From Paraspadella gotoi (Eukaryota > Chaetognatha), in contig CM119265.1 in NCBI GenBank assembly GCA_051294375.1, forward strand, positions 3,767,046-3,831,045: a stretch of 64,000 bases of DNA. Direction: 5' to 3'. Made by a program: the position numbers and the translations under genes. The notes under the pieces are model-generated. The model was not told the origin of the DNA. It saw only the letters and a program-made list of their open reading frames with translations, and ran no database searches. Every line of letters starts with the position of its first letter. Within the stretch, counting starts at the first letter, position 1. Positions 20,736 to 30,405 of the stretch are shown here, piece after piece.

Positions 20736-22071
20736 CTGCAGGATACAAAAAAGAATATCATGTAAAAATTTAAATCTAGATTTAATATTCATAGATATTC
20801 GAAAATATATATTGAAATTTTGCAGGTAGGGTATTAATGATTATTTTTGTTTCAATTTTACCGTTGTTTTTAAAACAATAAAAAACCTTGTAAATAAAGG
20901 TACGTTGTTTATTAAAAAATTAAAAAGTGATGGAAAATATAAATATGCTTATAAACATGTCTTAAAATACATTTTTATATCAATAATGCTTTTACTAATC
21001 TTGTAATAAAATTTCAAGCAAAAACTATTTTTAATGATATCAATTTATAATGACGAAAAACCCATCAAATTTTTTAAAGTAGCATTCTGCAACTAGTGCT
21101 CGGTACTTTCCTGCTTTTTTAAAAGCACATTGCTTGGTTTGATGTCTCGGTGAGCAACAATATTATGACATTCATCAACATTGGAATGGATGTAAGATAC
21201 ACCCTTAAAGAACTTCCTTGTCAACTCCTTGGTCGTAATGTTGTCCAGAACGTCATTCTTTACGTTTTTTGCTCAGAGTCTCAGGTCTCGTGATGTCGCG
21301 TAATGTCCCATCCGCCTTCTCAATGACCAAGATGAAGTCATTTCCTTTTGAAAAACTGGCATAAATTTTAATGATGGCTTCGTGTCTTCAAGGGATTTAT
21401 GAATCTGAGCACATTTTAGGAGACGAGCAACTGCAGATTTGTCCGCGCATCTAGTCACCTATAAAAAATTATTTATTGTAATATCTTTAGATAAAATACA
21501 TTTTCAAAATTATTTTCATAAAATTCCTCGTAAATAGGGAGACAAAAAGAGTTAAGCTTTGAGCGAGGCTCAATATGTTAGCATTATTTATGTCATTATT
21601 AACATTTAGTGTTTAAAAATGAGATCTTTAAAATGGCTCATCATTCATAAATCTTTGAAGCACATGATTGTTTAGTTATTGCTGTCACAAATGTTACAAA
21701 AATAATTCTGTAGAGAATTTTAGTCTGATATTGTACAATTGATTTTATTAATTATCTATCATGCTTCCTTAATTTTTACTGATTAAACCTTCCATCAGAC
21801 AAATAAACTAATAACAGTTATTTTTTTTGGATACATAAGAGAGAAAGAATCCAGTTAATATCATATTTCCTGATATAAATATACTCTCCTAGTTTACACA
21901 ATCATACATCACCTTTGTAACGACGTTTGTTCGACATCCACAGTTGTCCAAGGTCGCTGGATGCACAGAAACGTTGCCAAAACCCACACGGTACTTGTCG
22001 ATTCTGGCACGAAGTGATTTGTCTATTTTAAGGCCGCTGAGCTCCTGTTTCCTCTTGCAGCAGCTGAACAT
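19383..22071 (-). CDS. Gene A: IRE1/RNase L-like kinase-KEN protein (apparently frameshifted)
   Basis: Three minus-strand exons (22071-21913, 21458-21107, 20735-19383) encode a protein kinase domain followed by a KEN-type ribonuclease domain and a charged coiled-coil tail. This order is that of the cytosolic part of IRE1 and of RNase L, which cut RNA when their kinase-like domains dimerise. No lumenal sensor, transmembrane segment or ankyrin repeats are seen, so it would be a free cytosolic enzyme. The catalytic loop is HRDIKPSNVL; the metal-binding triplet is DFD, as in RNase L, in place of DFG. The KEN signature RN-LLL-H keeps the residues corresponding to Arg905, Asn906 and His910 of human IRE1. 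The middle exon carries at least two apparent one-base shifts, so the copy is either decaying or mis-sequenced. Gene B, its paralog, lies 1.1 kb upstream on the same strand. Confidence 0.8.
21107..21458 (-). pseudogene. Gene A exon 2: kinase hinge and HRD loop with frameshifts
   Basis: Acceptor TTTTTTATAG, donor GAAA|GTACCG. Reading in order: VTRCADKSAVARLLKCAQIH continues exon 1 in phase 0. Near 21380 the frame must slip (one base missing) to reach EAIIKIYASFSKGNDFILVI. In the A6 run near 21269-21274 it must slip back (one base too many) to reach the segment ending AHRDIKPSNVL. Both slips are needed to keep alignment with gene B. The donor phase also fails to match exon 3, hinting at a third indel or an unseen donor. 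Confidence 0.6.
21913..22071 (-). CDS. Gene A exon 1: kinase N-lobe
   Basis: Fifty-three codons from ATG at 22071 to donor ACAAAG|GTGATG. The peptide MFSCCKRKQELSGLKIDKSL leads into YRVGFGNVSVHPATL, a degenerate glycine loop, and TNVVTK, whose lysine fits the beta-3 ATP-binding lysine. The ATG is the likeliest start, but an acceptor-like CCCTTCAAG just upstream means the exon could instead be internal. Confidence 0.65.
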
Positions 22072-22299
22072 TGCGCTTGAAGGGACGGGATATGGTAACA
22101 ATAATTGACACAATCGAGGAAGGACAACATAGAATAAAAAAAAGTATGCAAAAACAATTTTTGACTTCAAAATTTAATTTAGAAAGGCTCGTGCTGGTTT
22201 TCCCGTTAATTCCTAAAACTGGTCTTTACGATGGAGATTTACTAAATAAACCTAGTAAACCGCGGAAATATAGATGTGGAGTTTTTAAGAGGATTTAAA

Positions 22300-23160
22300 A
22301 CAAGAAAAAAAAATTGAAAAGCTTTCAAAAAAGTAATATTTTTTTTAGGCATTTGAATAAGTTAATTTTTTTTTCTCGAAAAATAGTCTCTTTTAAGCTG
22401 CTTCTCTGCTTTGCTGGAACTGCTCACAAGGACGGAACAGGTTGAAAACTAGAAGTTCTCTCGAATAGATAATGGTAAAGTGACTGTTAGAGAATATGAA
22501 AATGAAAATAATTTTAAGATTTATCTAAAGAAGCATTTAAAAAATATTTCATTACTATATAAAATAATAAATTTAGTAATTTTTTTAATAGATTCTGAGG
22601 AGCTTTAAACGTTAGATAATAGTAATTATTACAACTTTTTAAAATTGTTTTGTTTTATTGATAACAATTTTTAAAAAAACTATAAAATTCAGCCAATGAT
22701 GATGAAGATGATTTTTTAAGGTTTTTTATATTTTTAACCAATTTTTTGTAAAAGTTTTAAAAAATTATAGTATAAATTATAAGAATCCGTTCTAAAAAAA
22801 AATTAAAAAATATGTCATTTGTTATATATTAATATTTAAAAGCTTCAGCGTAACAACGCAATGAACTAATTCAAAATGTTGCATTGAAAAACGATTTAGT
22901 AGTAGAAGGTAAAAAAGAATTTTTTTGAGATGTTATAAAAAGTGTGCAATTTTGGCCCTCCTTACTGCTCAAGTCTACTGAAAATTTAATGACCAAAAAA
23001 AGGCCGCCGTAATTGGGTTTTTTTTAACCGGTTAATGACTCAAAATTTGGCACTGGTTATCTATAAGAAAAAAATTAAAATAAAACAAAAAGAGACACAA
23101 TTTTTTTTTATTTCTGTCCTTTTGAATAAACTTAAAAATCATGGGTTATTTCATACAAAA
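22300..23160. other. Intergenic DNA between genes B and A
   Basis: AT-rich, no coding signal. Minus-strand AATAAA hexamers at 23170-23175 and 23107-23112 lie just after the gene B stop and are candidate polyadenylation signals. Confidence 0.4.
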
Positions 23161-23190
23161 CAAAATTATTTTATTTGAAGCAACAAACTT

Positions 23191-25101
23191 TTATCCCGAT
23201 TTGCTGGAGGTTGGATTCTGCCAAGAATAAAAAGAAGTCAAACTAAAATAGGTCCCACTTTTTTCCTTGGGAGACTTTTCAGCCAACACTTCATTCTTTT
23301 TCTCAGCAACATCTTCCCGACCATTCACATTTATTGCATTAGGTTCAATTTGTAATTGTTCTTTTGGAATATCATTGGATTCTATTGACTCCTCAACTGA
23401 ATCTTCTTCTCTCTTGTCCACAATCAATGTTTCTTCCATCTCCCGTGTTCCCTCTTCTTTCTCTTCCGTGCCAACAAAGTGCCAACTTTGATTCTCTAAT
23501 TGATTATCCTCACTTTCCCCAACCCCCGCCATAACGCTCTCTCTATTCACTCCTTCATCAGCCAACGCACTCAACATTTTCTTATTTTGCTCTTGGATCT
23601 CTTTTTTGAGATCAGAATTCTCTCTCTCGATGGCTTCTCTTTCATCTTCTCTCAACAGACTCATGTTCTTTAGGTTTTCCTCCAATCGCCGTTTGGCCTT
23701 TTCCCTCCTTCTGGCAGCGAGGATCAAATCCCCCTCTGACTCTGGTTTCCAATCATCGTCCGGGTTTTCATCTAACGGTACAGACTCCGCTTGGTGGACA
23801 GGTTCTGAACTCAATTCGCTTGCATCGCTTTCATCTACTTCTTCCACAATTTCCTCCGAGATGACTGAATTAAAAGTGACTTGTTTGACGGCGGTTTCGA
23901 GCTCTGTATCACTAGAAATTTTAAATTCTCCTTCATCAGCATTTTCCAAAAGATGCACCCTCTCCCAGAGATTTTCCATATCCTCCACCGCGCCCCGCTT
24001 GATTGCCATCTGCTCCTCATAAGCCTTGGCGCAGTTGAGCGGAAAATCTTGACAAAATTCTAGTTTGGGCAAGTAGCGCTTTGCAAACCAAAATATGTGA
24101 ATGACCAGATTTTTGGTATTTCTCAAAACGTCTCGCAACAGCTTTTCCTTAGTTGGCAAGGAGCCATAATGACGATTTAATTCTTCGTCATTGGCAGGCA
24201 CTATCAGATTTCGACAGTAGCGGATGTAGTCAACTAAAAACGGAGAGTACTTTACTTTTTCATATATTTCCATAATGGCATATCTCTTCCATTTTTCTTG
24301 AAAAACCATGTAAAATGAGTTGTTTAATGTATTGACAATGTCCTCTCCGGTAGGATGGGATAAATCTAAATTGGAAATAGCCTCGTCAAACGTATCAAAG
24401 ACTCTTATCAATAACTCGGTCTTCCAGAAAAACGGATGAGCCGATGACTCCTGCATCGAGATCCTGAACTTTGGATCTAACTGAGTCATTGTCCAGATAA
24501 GATTTCTTTCCAACTCTTCCATGTCCTCGACCATTAATGATGATCTTTCACCTTTGCGTTGGTTAAAAATGATCTCGTGAGGATCACTGTGCCGCCCACA
24601 AAGATGGCGCTCGTTATGTGCAATCGAGACAAGCGCCTCAAAGGCAACTAGACCAGCGGAGTAGACATCAGCCGCCTGGTGATCGAGTATCGTGGTTTCT
24701 ATTTTCCGCAAGGGGCCCTCTAACTCGGGCGCTGTATATAGCGCGACCCTGTTGGCATGGCTGAAGATGAATGGCTCATCAGACTCTGTCCCTGAAGCGT
24801 ATTCAAAGTCTGTCAGTTTGACGGCGTAACTTCCATCACGAAGCCGTTTCTTTAGCAGAACATTTGCCGGTTTGATGTTGCAGTGAGCGACGTCGTTGTC
24901 GTTTTTATCTCGATATGAATGAATTGATTCGAGGCATCGGAAAAACTCGTGGACGAGGAATTTCGGGGGCGTCGATGAGAGGAGCTCCTTGCTCAAAGTT
25001 TTCTGCGGAGGCAATTTCGGGCGAAGGACATCTTCAAGAGATCCTTCGGCGCGATCAAGAAGAAGAACAAAGTCTCGCCCGTCTTTTTTGAATCCAAAAA
25101 C
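23191..25101 (-). CDS. Gene B exon 2: kinase core, KEN domain, acidic and coiled-coil tail
   Basis: The acceptor CATTCTTCCCGCCAG opens directly on VFGFKKDGRDFVLLL, exactly where gene A continues after its IIK. The exon is open for 636 codons to TAA at 23191-23193. Landmarks: VAHCNIKPANVLL, KLTDFEYASG, ALYTAPELEG, AADVYSAGLVAFE, then KEN core YIRYCRNLIVPANDEELNRH and LVIHIFWFAKRYLPK. The tail has an acidic segment (EEIVEEVDESDASELSSEP) and a coiled coil (RRREKAKRRLEENLKN). The KEN part and tail are free of frameshifts, in contrast to the N-lobe exons. Confidence 0.85.
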   Translation of the reverse strand, partial: VFGFKKDGRDFVLLLDRAEGSLEDVLRPKLPPQKTLSKELLSSTPPKFLVHEFFRCLESIHSYRDKNDNDVAHCNIKPANVLLKKRLRDGSYAVKLTDFEYASGTESDEPFIFSHANRVALYTAPELEGPLRKIETTILDHQAADVYSAGLVAFEALVSIAHNERHLCGRHSDPHEIIFNQRKGERSSLMVEDMEELERNLIWTMTQLDPKFRISMQESSAHPFFWKTELLIRVFDTFDEAISNLDLSHPTGEDIVNTLNNSFYMVFQEKWKRYAIMEIYEKVKYSPFLVDYIRYCRNLIVPANDEELNRHYGSLPTKEKLLRDVLRNTKNLVIHIFWFAKRYLPKLEFCQDFPLNCAKAYEEQMAIKRGAVEDMENLWERVHLLENADEGEFKISSDTELETAVKQVTFNSVISEEIVEEVDESDASELSSEPVHQAESVPLDENPDDDWKPESEGDLILAARRREKAKRRLEENLKNMSLLREDEREAIERENSDLKKEIQEQNKKMLSALADEGVNRESVMAGVGESEDNQLENQSWHFVGTEEKEEGTREMEETLIVDKREEDSVEESIESNDIPKEQLQIEPNAINVNGREDVAEKKNEVLAEKSPKEKSGTYFSLTSFYSWQNPTSSKSG

Positions 25102-26040
25102 CTGGCGGGAAGAATGAATGACAAAAAGGTGGTTATGGACCATTGTAGACTTTGGAGAGACTTTTAGAGACTTTATGAAATTGGTACAATCTTTAAAAAA
25201 GTATCCATTCATTTAATAAATAAGCTATCATGCCCCAGACTTTAAACAGGCTTTGCTGGGTTAAGGTTTCCATCCCTGTTACAAGATTATAACATATGTA
25301 GCAGGATAAAGATCAAGATTTTTTCACAGTCAAGTTTATTCACAAACTAGCTTCCCTAACAATGAAGTGATATATATTATTATAAATATGTTTTAATTGC
25401 ATCGCAGATGGAATCGGATCCGCGACACGAGGACTCTCTGATTGGATGAATCATCATCGAAACGGACCAATGAGAAGACAGGCTTCCTGCCATCGGGAAA
25501 CGAGCCCGCGTCGATGATCCGATTGCATTGTATAAATACTGGACCATTTCGTATTGAATCCAAATTTCAATCCAAATCTCAAATTCTGACACCGTCTTTG
25601 CTTGTGACTTTTCTGAAGAATAAAATCCACTTTCGGTTTCATGTTGAAATCTCTGTCTACTTACTTAAATGTGGTGGCAGCGGTGGGATTCGAACCCACG
25701 GTATAAAAGGATGCTTCCCTCATATTGATTACACAAGTGACATCTATCAAATTCATGTATTAAGAGCATCTCCCGGTGAACATCACACCTTGATCACTCC
25801 CTCCTGATCATGCAATGAACGATGAAGGTCGGCGGATCGAATCCTGCGTCTAATCGTGACGGCGTTGCAGAATCGCGTCACCTTGGCGACTGCGTCCAGC
25901 GCCTCTCCGTCGTCCTTCAGCGTCGCCGGGTGGAGAGAGACGTTGCCGGCGTCGAGGGCGCGGTGTCGTCGACGCGCGTTTCCTCGGATTCGTCGATGGC
26001 GACGGAGAAGAGGCCGCCCGACAGATGGCGCGGCGGGAAT
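23191..26040 (-). CDS. Gene B: kinase-KEN paralog, predicted pseudoenzyme
   Basis: Two recognised exons (26040-25789 and 25101-23191). The long exon alone encodes about 636 residues. It aligns with gene A throughout: GRDFVLLLDRAEGSLED against GNDFILVIEKADGTLRD, LLKKRLRDGSYAVKLTDFE against the matching segment of A, and the KEN core IRYCRNLIVPAND against FRYCRNLLLHRNK. Differences matter: HRD is HCN (catalytic Asp lost), DFG is DFE, and the KEN His is Pro. Kinase and nuclease catalysis are therefore both doubtful, and a regulatory or scaffold role is an inference. The C-terminal ~270 residues are acidic then coiled-coil. An ATG at 25212 in the same frame is rejected as the start because it lies inside the intron next to a dispersed repeat. 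Confidence 0.8.
25203..25300. repeat. Dispersed TTCATTTAATAAATAAGC element, copy 1
   Basis: ATTCATTTAATAAATAAGCT is followed by ATCATGCCCCAGACTTTAAA, CAGGCTTTGCTGGGTTAAGG and TTCCATCCCTGTTAC. Related copies lie at 28034-28080, 41024-41100 and 42303-42375. It sits in the intron of gene B and supplies the spurious in-frame ATG at 25212. Confidence 0.7.
25442..25671 (+). promoter_or_regulatory. LTR-like promoter with CCAAT, TATA and AATAAA
   Basis: CCAAT at 25467-25471, TATAAATA at 25531-25538 and AATAAA at 25619-25624 occur in order within 160 bp, ending next to a tRNA-complementary site. This is the layout of an LTR (U3 promoter, R/U5 with polyadenylation signal, then primer binding site). 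The LTR borders cannot be fixed and no second LTR was found, so it may be a solo or truncated element. It lies in intron 1 of gene B, antisense to it. Confidence 0.45.
25672..25699 (+). other. tRNA-Leu-complementary primer-binding-site-like sequence
   Basis: The 28 bases starting TGGTGGCAGCGGTGGGATTC are the exact complement of a tRNA 3' end: CCA tail, acceptor strand CGCTGCCA and T arm with GGGTTCGAATCCC. Acceptor CGCTGCCA is typical of eukaryotic tRNA-Leu. Because the complement of CCA is encoded and no A box or 5' tRNA half is present, it is not a tRNA gene; it fits a retroelement primer binding site, unusually long for one. Confidence 0.55.
25789..26040 (-). CDS. Gene B exon 1: kinase N-lobe
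   Basis: Acceptor CAACTACCCCTTCCAG, donor ATCAAG|GTGTGA. The second half reads AGNVSLHPATLKDDGEALDA, VAK and VTRFCNAVTIRRRIRSADLH, then RSLHDQEGVIK, matching gene A from GNVSVHPATL to IIK without the intron that A has after VVTK. Upstream the frame that best matches gene A (VAIDESEETRVDD against KIDKSLRARIDK) is offset by one, implying one missing base near 25955. No ATG lies in the exon,so more exons are expected upstream. The plus-strand open frame at 25822-26145 is a shadow of this exon. Confidence 0.6.
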
Positions 26041-26099
26041 CTGGAAGGGGTAGTTGGAGGAGGGGGGGGATCGGTGGGGGGGGGCGATTTGATAGCATC

Positions 26100-26473
26100 G
26101 CGATTTAGAATTAAAAGAACGATACTTAGAATATCAATGTATTAAGCATTTAAGGATAAATTTAAACAATTCTTTTATTTGTTGCAAATGAAAAGAGAAA
26201 AAAAAAACACTTATGCTAAATTTGTTATAAAAATTTTTTTTTTTTTTGCTCTTTTTTTTTTTTGGTTCGTATTGAATGGACTCTTGATCCTTTGGCCCGG
26301 AATCTAACAGTAACTCTCTTTTATTACTTAGTACTTAGTATTTAGTACTACTCTCTTTTCTAACCAAATCTTTGATTGAATAGAAAACACAAAAACAGGT
26401 TTGAAGTGGATTAACGGTCGTTAAACTTTAAATGTTTAATATAGAAAATAGTTAAAAAATGAGAGAGAAACAG

Positions 26474-26512
<39 letters not shown>

Positions 26513-27200
26513 TAAATTTTATTTTATATTTATTTACCTTTTCCAAAAAATCTTACAAAAAATCAGTTGAATTATTTTACCTAATTTATGTTCAGAACAC
26601 GAGGTTATTCTTACCTGCCATGCTTGCGACGAAAATATTATAAAAAAAGTTTATTTTTTCAGTGTTTGTATATCGCTTGTGAAATTAGCTTTAAAGTGTG
26701 AGAGAATCGTAATTTTCAACGATAAAACCTGTTTTTATTGATTTGTTAAGTCGCTCAGGCAGGTAAATCTCGTTTAGAAGCAGCGGAAGATTCTAATTAT
26801 TTTATTATTCTTTGATTAGTAATTAGCGTTTCTTCTTAGTTAACATTAATTATATTGTAAGCGTTTGTACGCAAATTTTTCTTTAAACTATTTCAAATAC
26901 AAGACAGACATTCCATTCGAATTATATATAACGAAATTTTAGTTTTCAGCATAAACCATTCGAAGGTCTTGTGTAAAATTAACTTTATCAAGGTGACTGG
27001 TTTAAAAAAAGCTTCTTTTTTTATTTCGACTCATCTTTAAATATGTATAACCTTTCATGTACTGCGCTTTTGTTTTTATATATAAAAGTTGACGAAATAA
27101 AATGGAGCTGGGGCGCTCTAGCGGAAAAAAAGGCAGAACTGGGAAGAAAGTGTAATCTGATCGTAAATGTGTATCAACTTAAAATATATAATTAGAAACT
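26100..27200. other. AT-rich intergenic DNA
   Basis: Contains a short GA array at 26478-26508 and A/T runs. No gene or exon was recognised. Further 5' exons of gene B must lie here or beyond but could not be found. Confidence 0.4.
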
Positions 27201-27220
27201 TTTTATATAAAAAATAATGA

Positions 27221-27277
27221 GAAAATTCAAGAAATTAATTAAAAGTTTTCTTTTAATTATTAATTTCTTGAATTTTC
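27221..27277. repeat. Inverted repeat (hairpin)
   Basis: GAAAATTCAAGAAATTAAT pairs with ATTAATTTCTTGAATTTTC; a TAAAAG/CTTTTA extension pairs after a three-base bulge, around a TTTTC loop. It is followed immediately by a (GAAA)n array at 27281-27357. Confidence 0.85.
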
Positions 27278-27320
27278 TTAGAAAGAAAGAAAAAAAAAGA
27301 AAAAAAAGAAAGAAAAAAAA

Positions 27321-27356
<36 letters not shown>

Positions 27357-27439
27357 AACATAGAAATATAGAAACAGAAATAGAAAAAAAAATCAAATTC
27401 GCCATCACTTCCGCTCCGATCGTTTCGCTCCATTAACGT

Positions 27440-27540
27440 CGACGCCTCCTTGGCGTAGCGCCAACCAACCCTTTGCCCTTGGCGTTACGTCACGACGTAT
27501 CTAGTAGTTAAGACAAGTTGTTGCGTTTCACTTGGGGAAA
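27440..27540. promoter_or_regulatory. Promoter-like island with E2F-type palindrome and CRE
   Basis: TTGGCG-TAG-CGCCAA at 27450-27464 is a palindrome containing E2F-like half sites, and TTACGTCA at 27485-27492 matches a CRE/ATF site. The surroundings are richer in CpG than flanking DNA. No adjacent first exon is identified, so the assignment is motif-based only. Confidence 0.3.
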
Positions 27541-27564
27541 AGTTAATTATGTTTTTAGGGATGA

Positions 27565-27720
27565 TTTTTTTTGTGCGCCACCATGCGTTTTTTTTTGCCA
27601 TGTGTGACGCACTTGGTTCTTGGTTTTACGCCACACATTTTTTATTTGCACCACGGGATCAGTTTTTACGCCACGCCGATTCTTTTTCTTTTTTTTTTGC
27701 GCCACGATGCTACTTTTTTT
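27565..27720. repeat. Irregular repeats of T-run plus CGCCAC
   Basis: Units TTTGTGCGCCACCATGCG, TTTTACGCCACACATTTT, TTTTTACGCCACGCCG and TTTTGCGCCACGATGC recur at roughly 33-55 bp intervals. Open frames on both strands follow from this composition. Confidence 0.6.
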
Positions 27721-28097
27721 TCGCCGGCAGAGTGGGGAGCGAGTGGGGACGAAGATTCGTTGTGCGCCCAAGAGGAAAATCTGTTAAAAACACGAAATCC
27801 GTGAAAAATGTCGAAAGATGTTTGGAGGGAGAAGAGAAGTGGAGGGGGGTGGGGGAGTGAGAAGGAAGGGGGAAAGGGGAGAAAAATTAGAGGAAGGAGG
27901 AATGGGAGGTATGTCAGGCAAAGGTGAAAGAAGAGATAAGCAGACGAGAAATGTGTAGTTAAAAATTAAAAAGTATATTCAAAACGATCGCTATTTGGTC
28001 ACATTAAATCGGTACTACCGATATAAGATTTATCAATTCATTTAATAAATAGACTAAATTGCCCCTAACTTTGGACATTCGTCAATCTTAAAATATT

Positions 28098-28125
28098 ATG
28101 ACATGACATGACATGACATGACATG
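28098..28125. repeat. (ACATG)5 pentanucleotide repeat
   Basis: Five to six perfect ACATG units in AT-rich DNA, close to one copy of the TTCATTTAATAAATA element at 28034-28080. Confidence 0.95.
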
Positions 28126-28419
28126 TTTATGTCGTTTTAAGTCGTTTTCTTACCAAGTTTTGTCTTTAGTCGTAGTTTCGTTTGATTCTTATGTACATAC
28201 TGACTAATGAATATACCATTTTGATTTGGAAAAAAAGGCATTGTGATTCCCCTTACAATTTAATTACCTAATGTATTAAATGGTTTCAAATCCACTAATT
28301 TTGATATAATTCTATTACTTTAACAACTGATATTCAGTCAAGAGATTTTTTTTCTCTTTTCAATTTTCTCCGCCTTCGACCTTTTTTTTTATTCCCATCT
28401 CTCTCACTCGGTCGGCTTG

Positions 28420-28557
<138 letters not shown>

Positions 28558-28718
28558 TGTGTCACCCCCTCTAGTTTGCATAGGGTAATTGAGATCAAGT
28601 CTCCTCCTAATTCCTTCATCTATTTCCCATTTTTCTTCAAAATCGCTGACGTGTTTACGACATTTTGCTCCGTTTTTTTATTATTGTTGTTTTGTTTGTT
28701 TATTTTCTCGTTTGCGAT

Positions 28719-28851
<133 letters not shown>

Positions 28852-29939
28852 GAAGAGGGGAAGTGGGGGAGTGTGAAATAGAAATAGAAAAACGATCGCT
28901 ATTTTTTAGCAAATATTTTTCAAAAAATTATGTTATTCCTAACATTTTCTACACTTTTCCCTGCTTTTTTATTTGCTTTCTTCTAACGTTTGGACTCTAA
29001 TCAAAAAACAGGTAAGTCAATTTCAAAATATTTGATTTTGTTTATTTACATAAAAACCATAGGCTAAGAACACCGATAAATAAATCACGTACTTGCAAAA
29101 ATTAATACAATCGGAAACGCACGAAAAAGTAAAGAATTTGCAAAGAGAGAATGAGCGCACCTCTTTATGCAAATTAGAGAGAAACCGAGATTATACAACC
29201 GAAATAAAAACTCGAAAAAAAGATCTCTCCTCTCCAAAAAAAATAAAGATAAAGAGATAAACAAGAAATGAAAAAAAGAAAAAGAAAGAAAGAAGAAAGA
29301 AAGAAAGAAAAAGTAGGAATGAATTATAATGAGCGTGAGGCAGATTCACCTCCTGTCTCTTCGTCGACCAAGAATTCACTTCTCTTCACATCTTCACTTC
29401 ACGACCACTCTGTCTCCCTCCTCTTCCTCCTCCTCCTCCTCCTCTTCCTCTTCCTGCTCCAAGCCCCGAACCATAGAAGGTTCATGAAGCCACGTGTATC
29501 GCACCATGACGTCTCTCCATCGACGGTGCACCATAAAAATCTCGCTCGTTCGTTCGTTCGGCCGTCGTCGTCGTCGTCGTCGTCGTCGCTCCAATGAAGA
29601 CGTTTCTTTGATGCTACTCATTAAATGCAGATTGAGAAAATCTTAGGGAAAAACGACTTTGAGAAGAGAGAAAGAGAGAGATGGATNNNNNNNNNNNNNN
29701 NNNNNNNNNNNGACTGGCATAGAGAGAGAGAGAGAGGAAGGAGATGTGAATACGGAGATATGAAGATAGAGAGAGAGAGATGAAGAGAGAGACGATGAGA
29801 AGGAGAGAGAGTAGAGAGATGACTTTTGAATAATACTAAAATGGATTGTGTTTTTGTATTTTTATTTTTCATTTTCTGAAGATGCATCAAATCGGTAATT
29901 AGAAAATGAATAATATATAAGGGTTAAGATCTCCTTTCT

Positions 29940-30330
29940 TCTAACTTATTTTCTTTTCTTCTTCTGTTCTTTCTTTCTTTCTTCTTTCTTTTCTTTCTTT
30001 CTTTCTTTCTTCTCTTTCTTTCTCTTCTTTTTTCTTTTCTTTCTTTCTTTTCACACAAAAGTAGAGAAAAAGAGATTAAGTGCGAGAAGATAAAAATCAG
30101 AAGAGAAAAAAAAGCAGAGAAAAACAAAATGGCCACAGCTCAGTCGAAAAAGAAATCAAATGAAAAGAAAAAAAAGAGGAAAAAAGGAAAGAAAGATTTA
30201 AAGGAAAAGGTAAAGATCTCTCTCTTTTTTTTTTAAAAATGGGATTTTTTTATTTTTTATTTTTTCATTTCGAAATGATCAAATCGGTAATTGAAAAGAA
30301 AAAAAGGAAGATTCTCTTTCTTTCTTTTTT

Positions 30331-30405
<75 letters not shown>

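Noticed and set aside
25102-25212. ATG at 25212 as start of gene B
   Set aside because: The bases between 25212 and 25101 do not align with gene A, the ATG lies in a dispersed repeat, and a near-consensus acceptor at 25102 starts the homologous segment.
25672-25745. tRNA-Leu gene on the minus strand
   Set aside because: Only the T arm, acceptor 3' strand and an encoded CCA are present; no A box, D arm or anticodon arm can be drawn, so a primer-binding-site origin is preferred.
25822-26145. Plus-strand ORF starting MKVGGSNPASNRDG
   Set aside because: It lies opposite gene B exon 1, whose minus-strand sequence aligns with gene A; the plus frame is a shadow in GC-rich sequence.
29394-29621. 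Exon around EIFMVHRRWRDVMVRYTW on minus or HRRFMKPRVSHHDV on plus
   Set aside because: Both strands are open between a CTC repeat and a GTC repeat, and splice signals do not decide between them; not reported as a gene.
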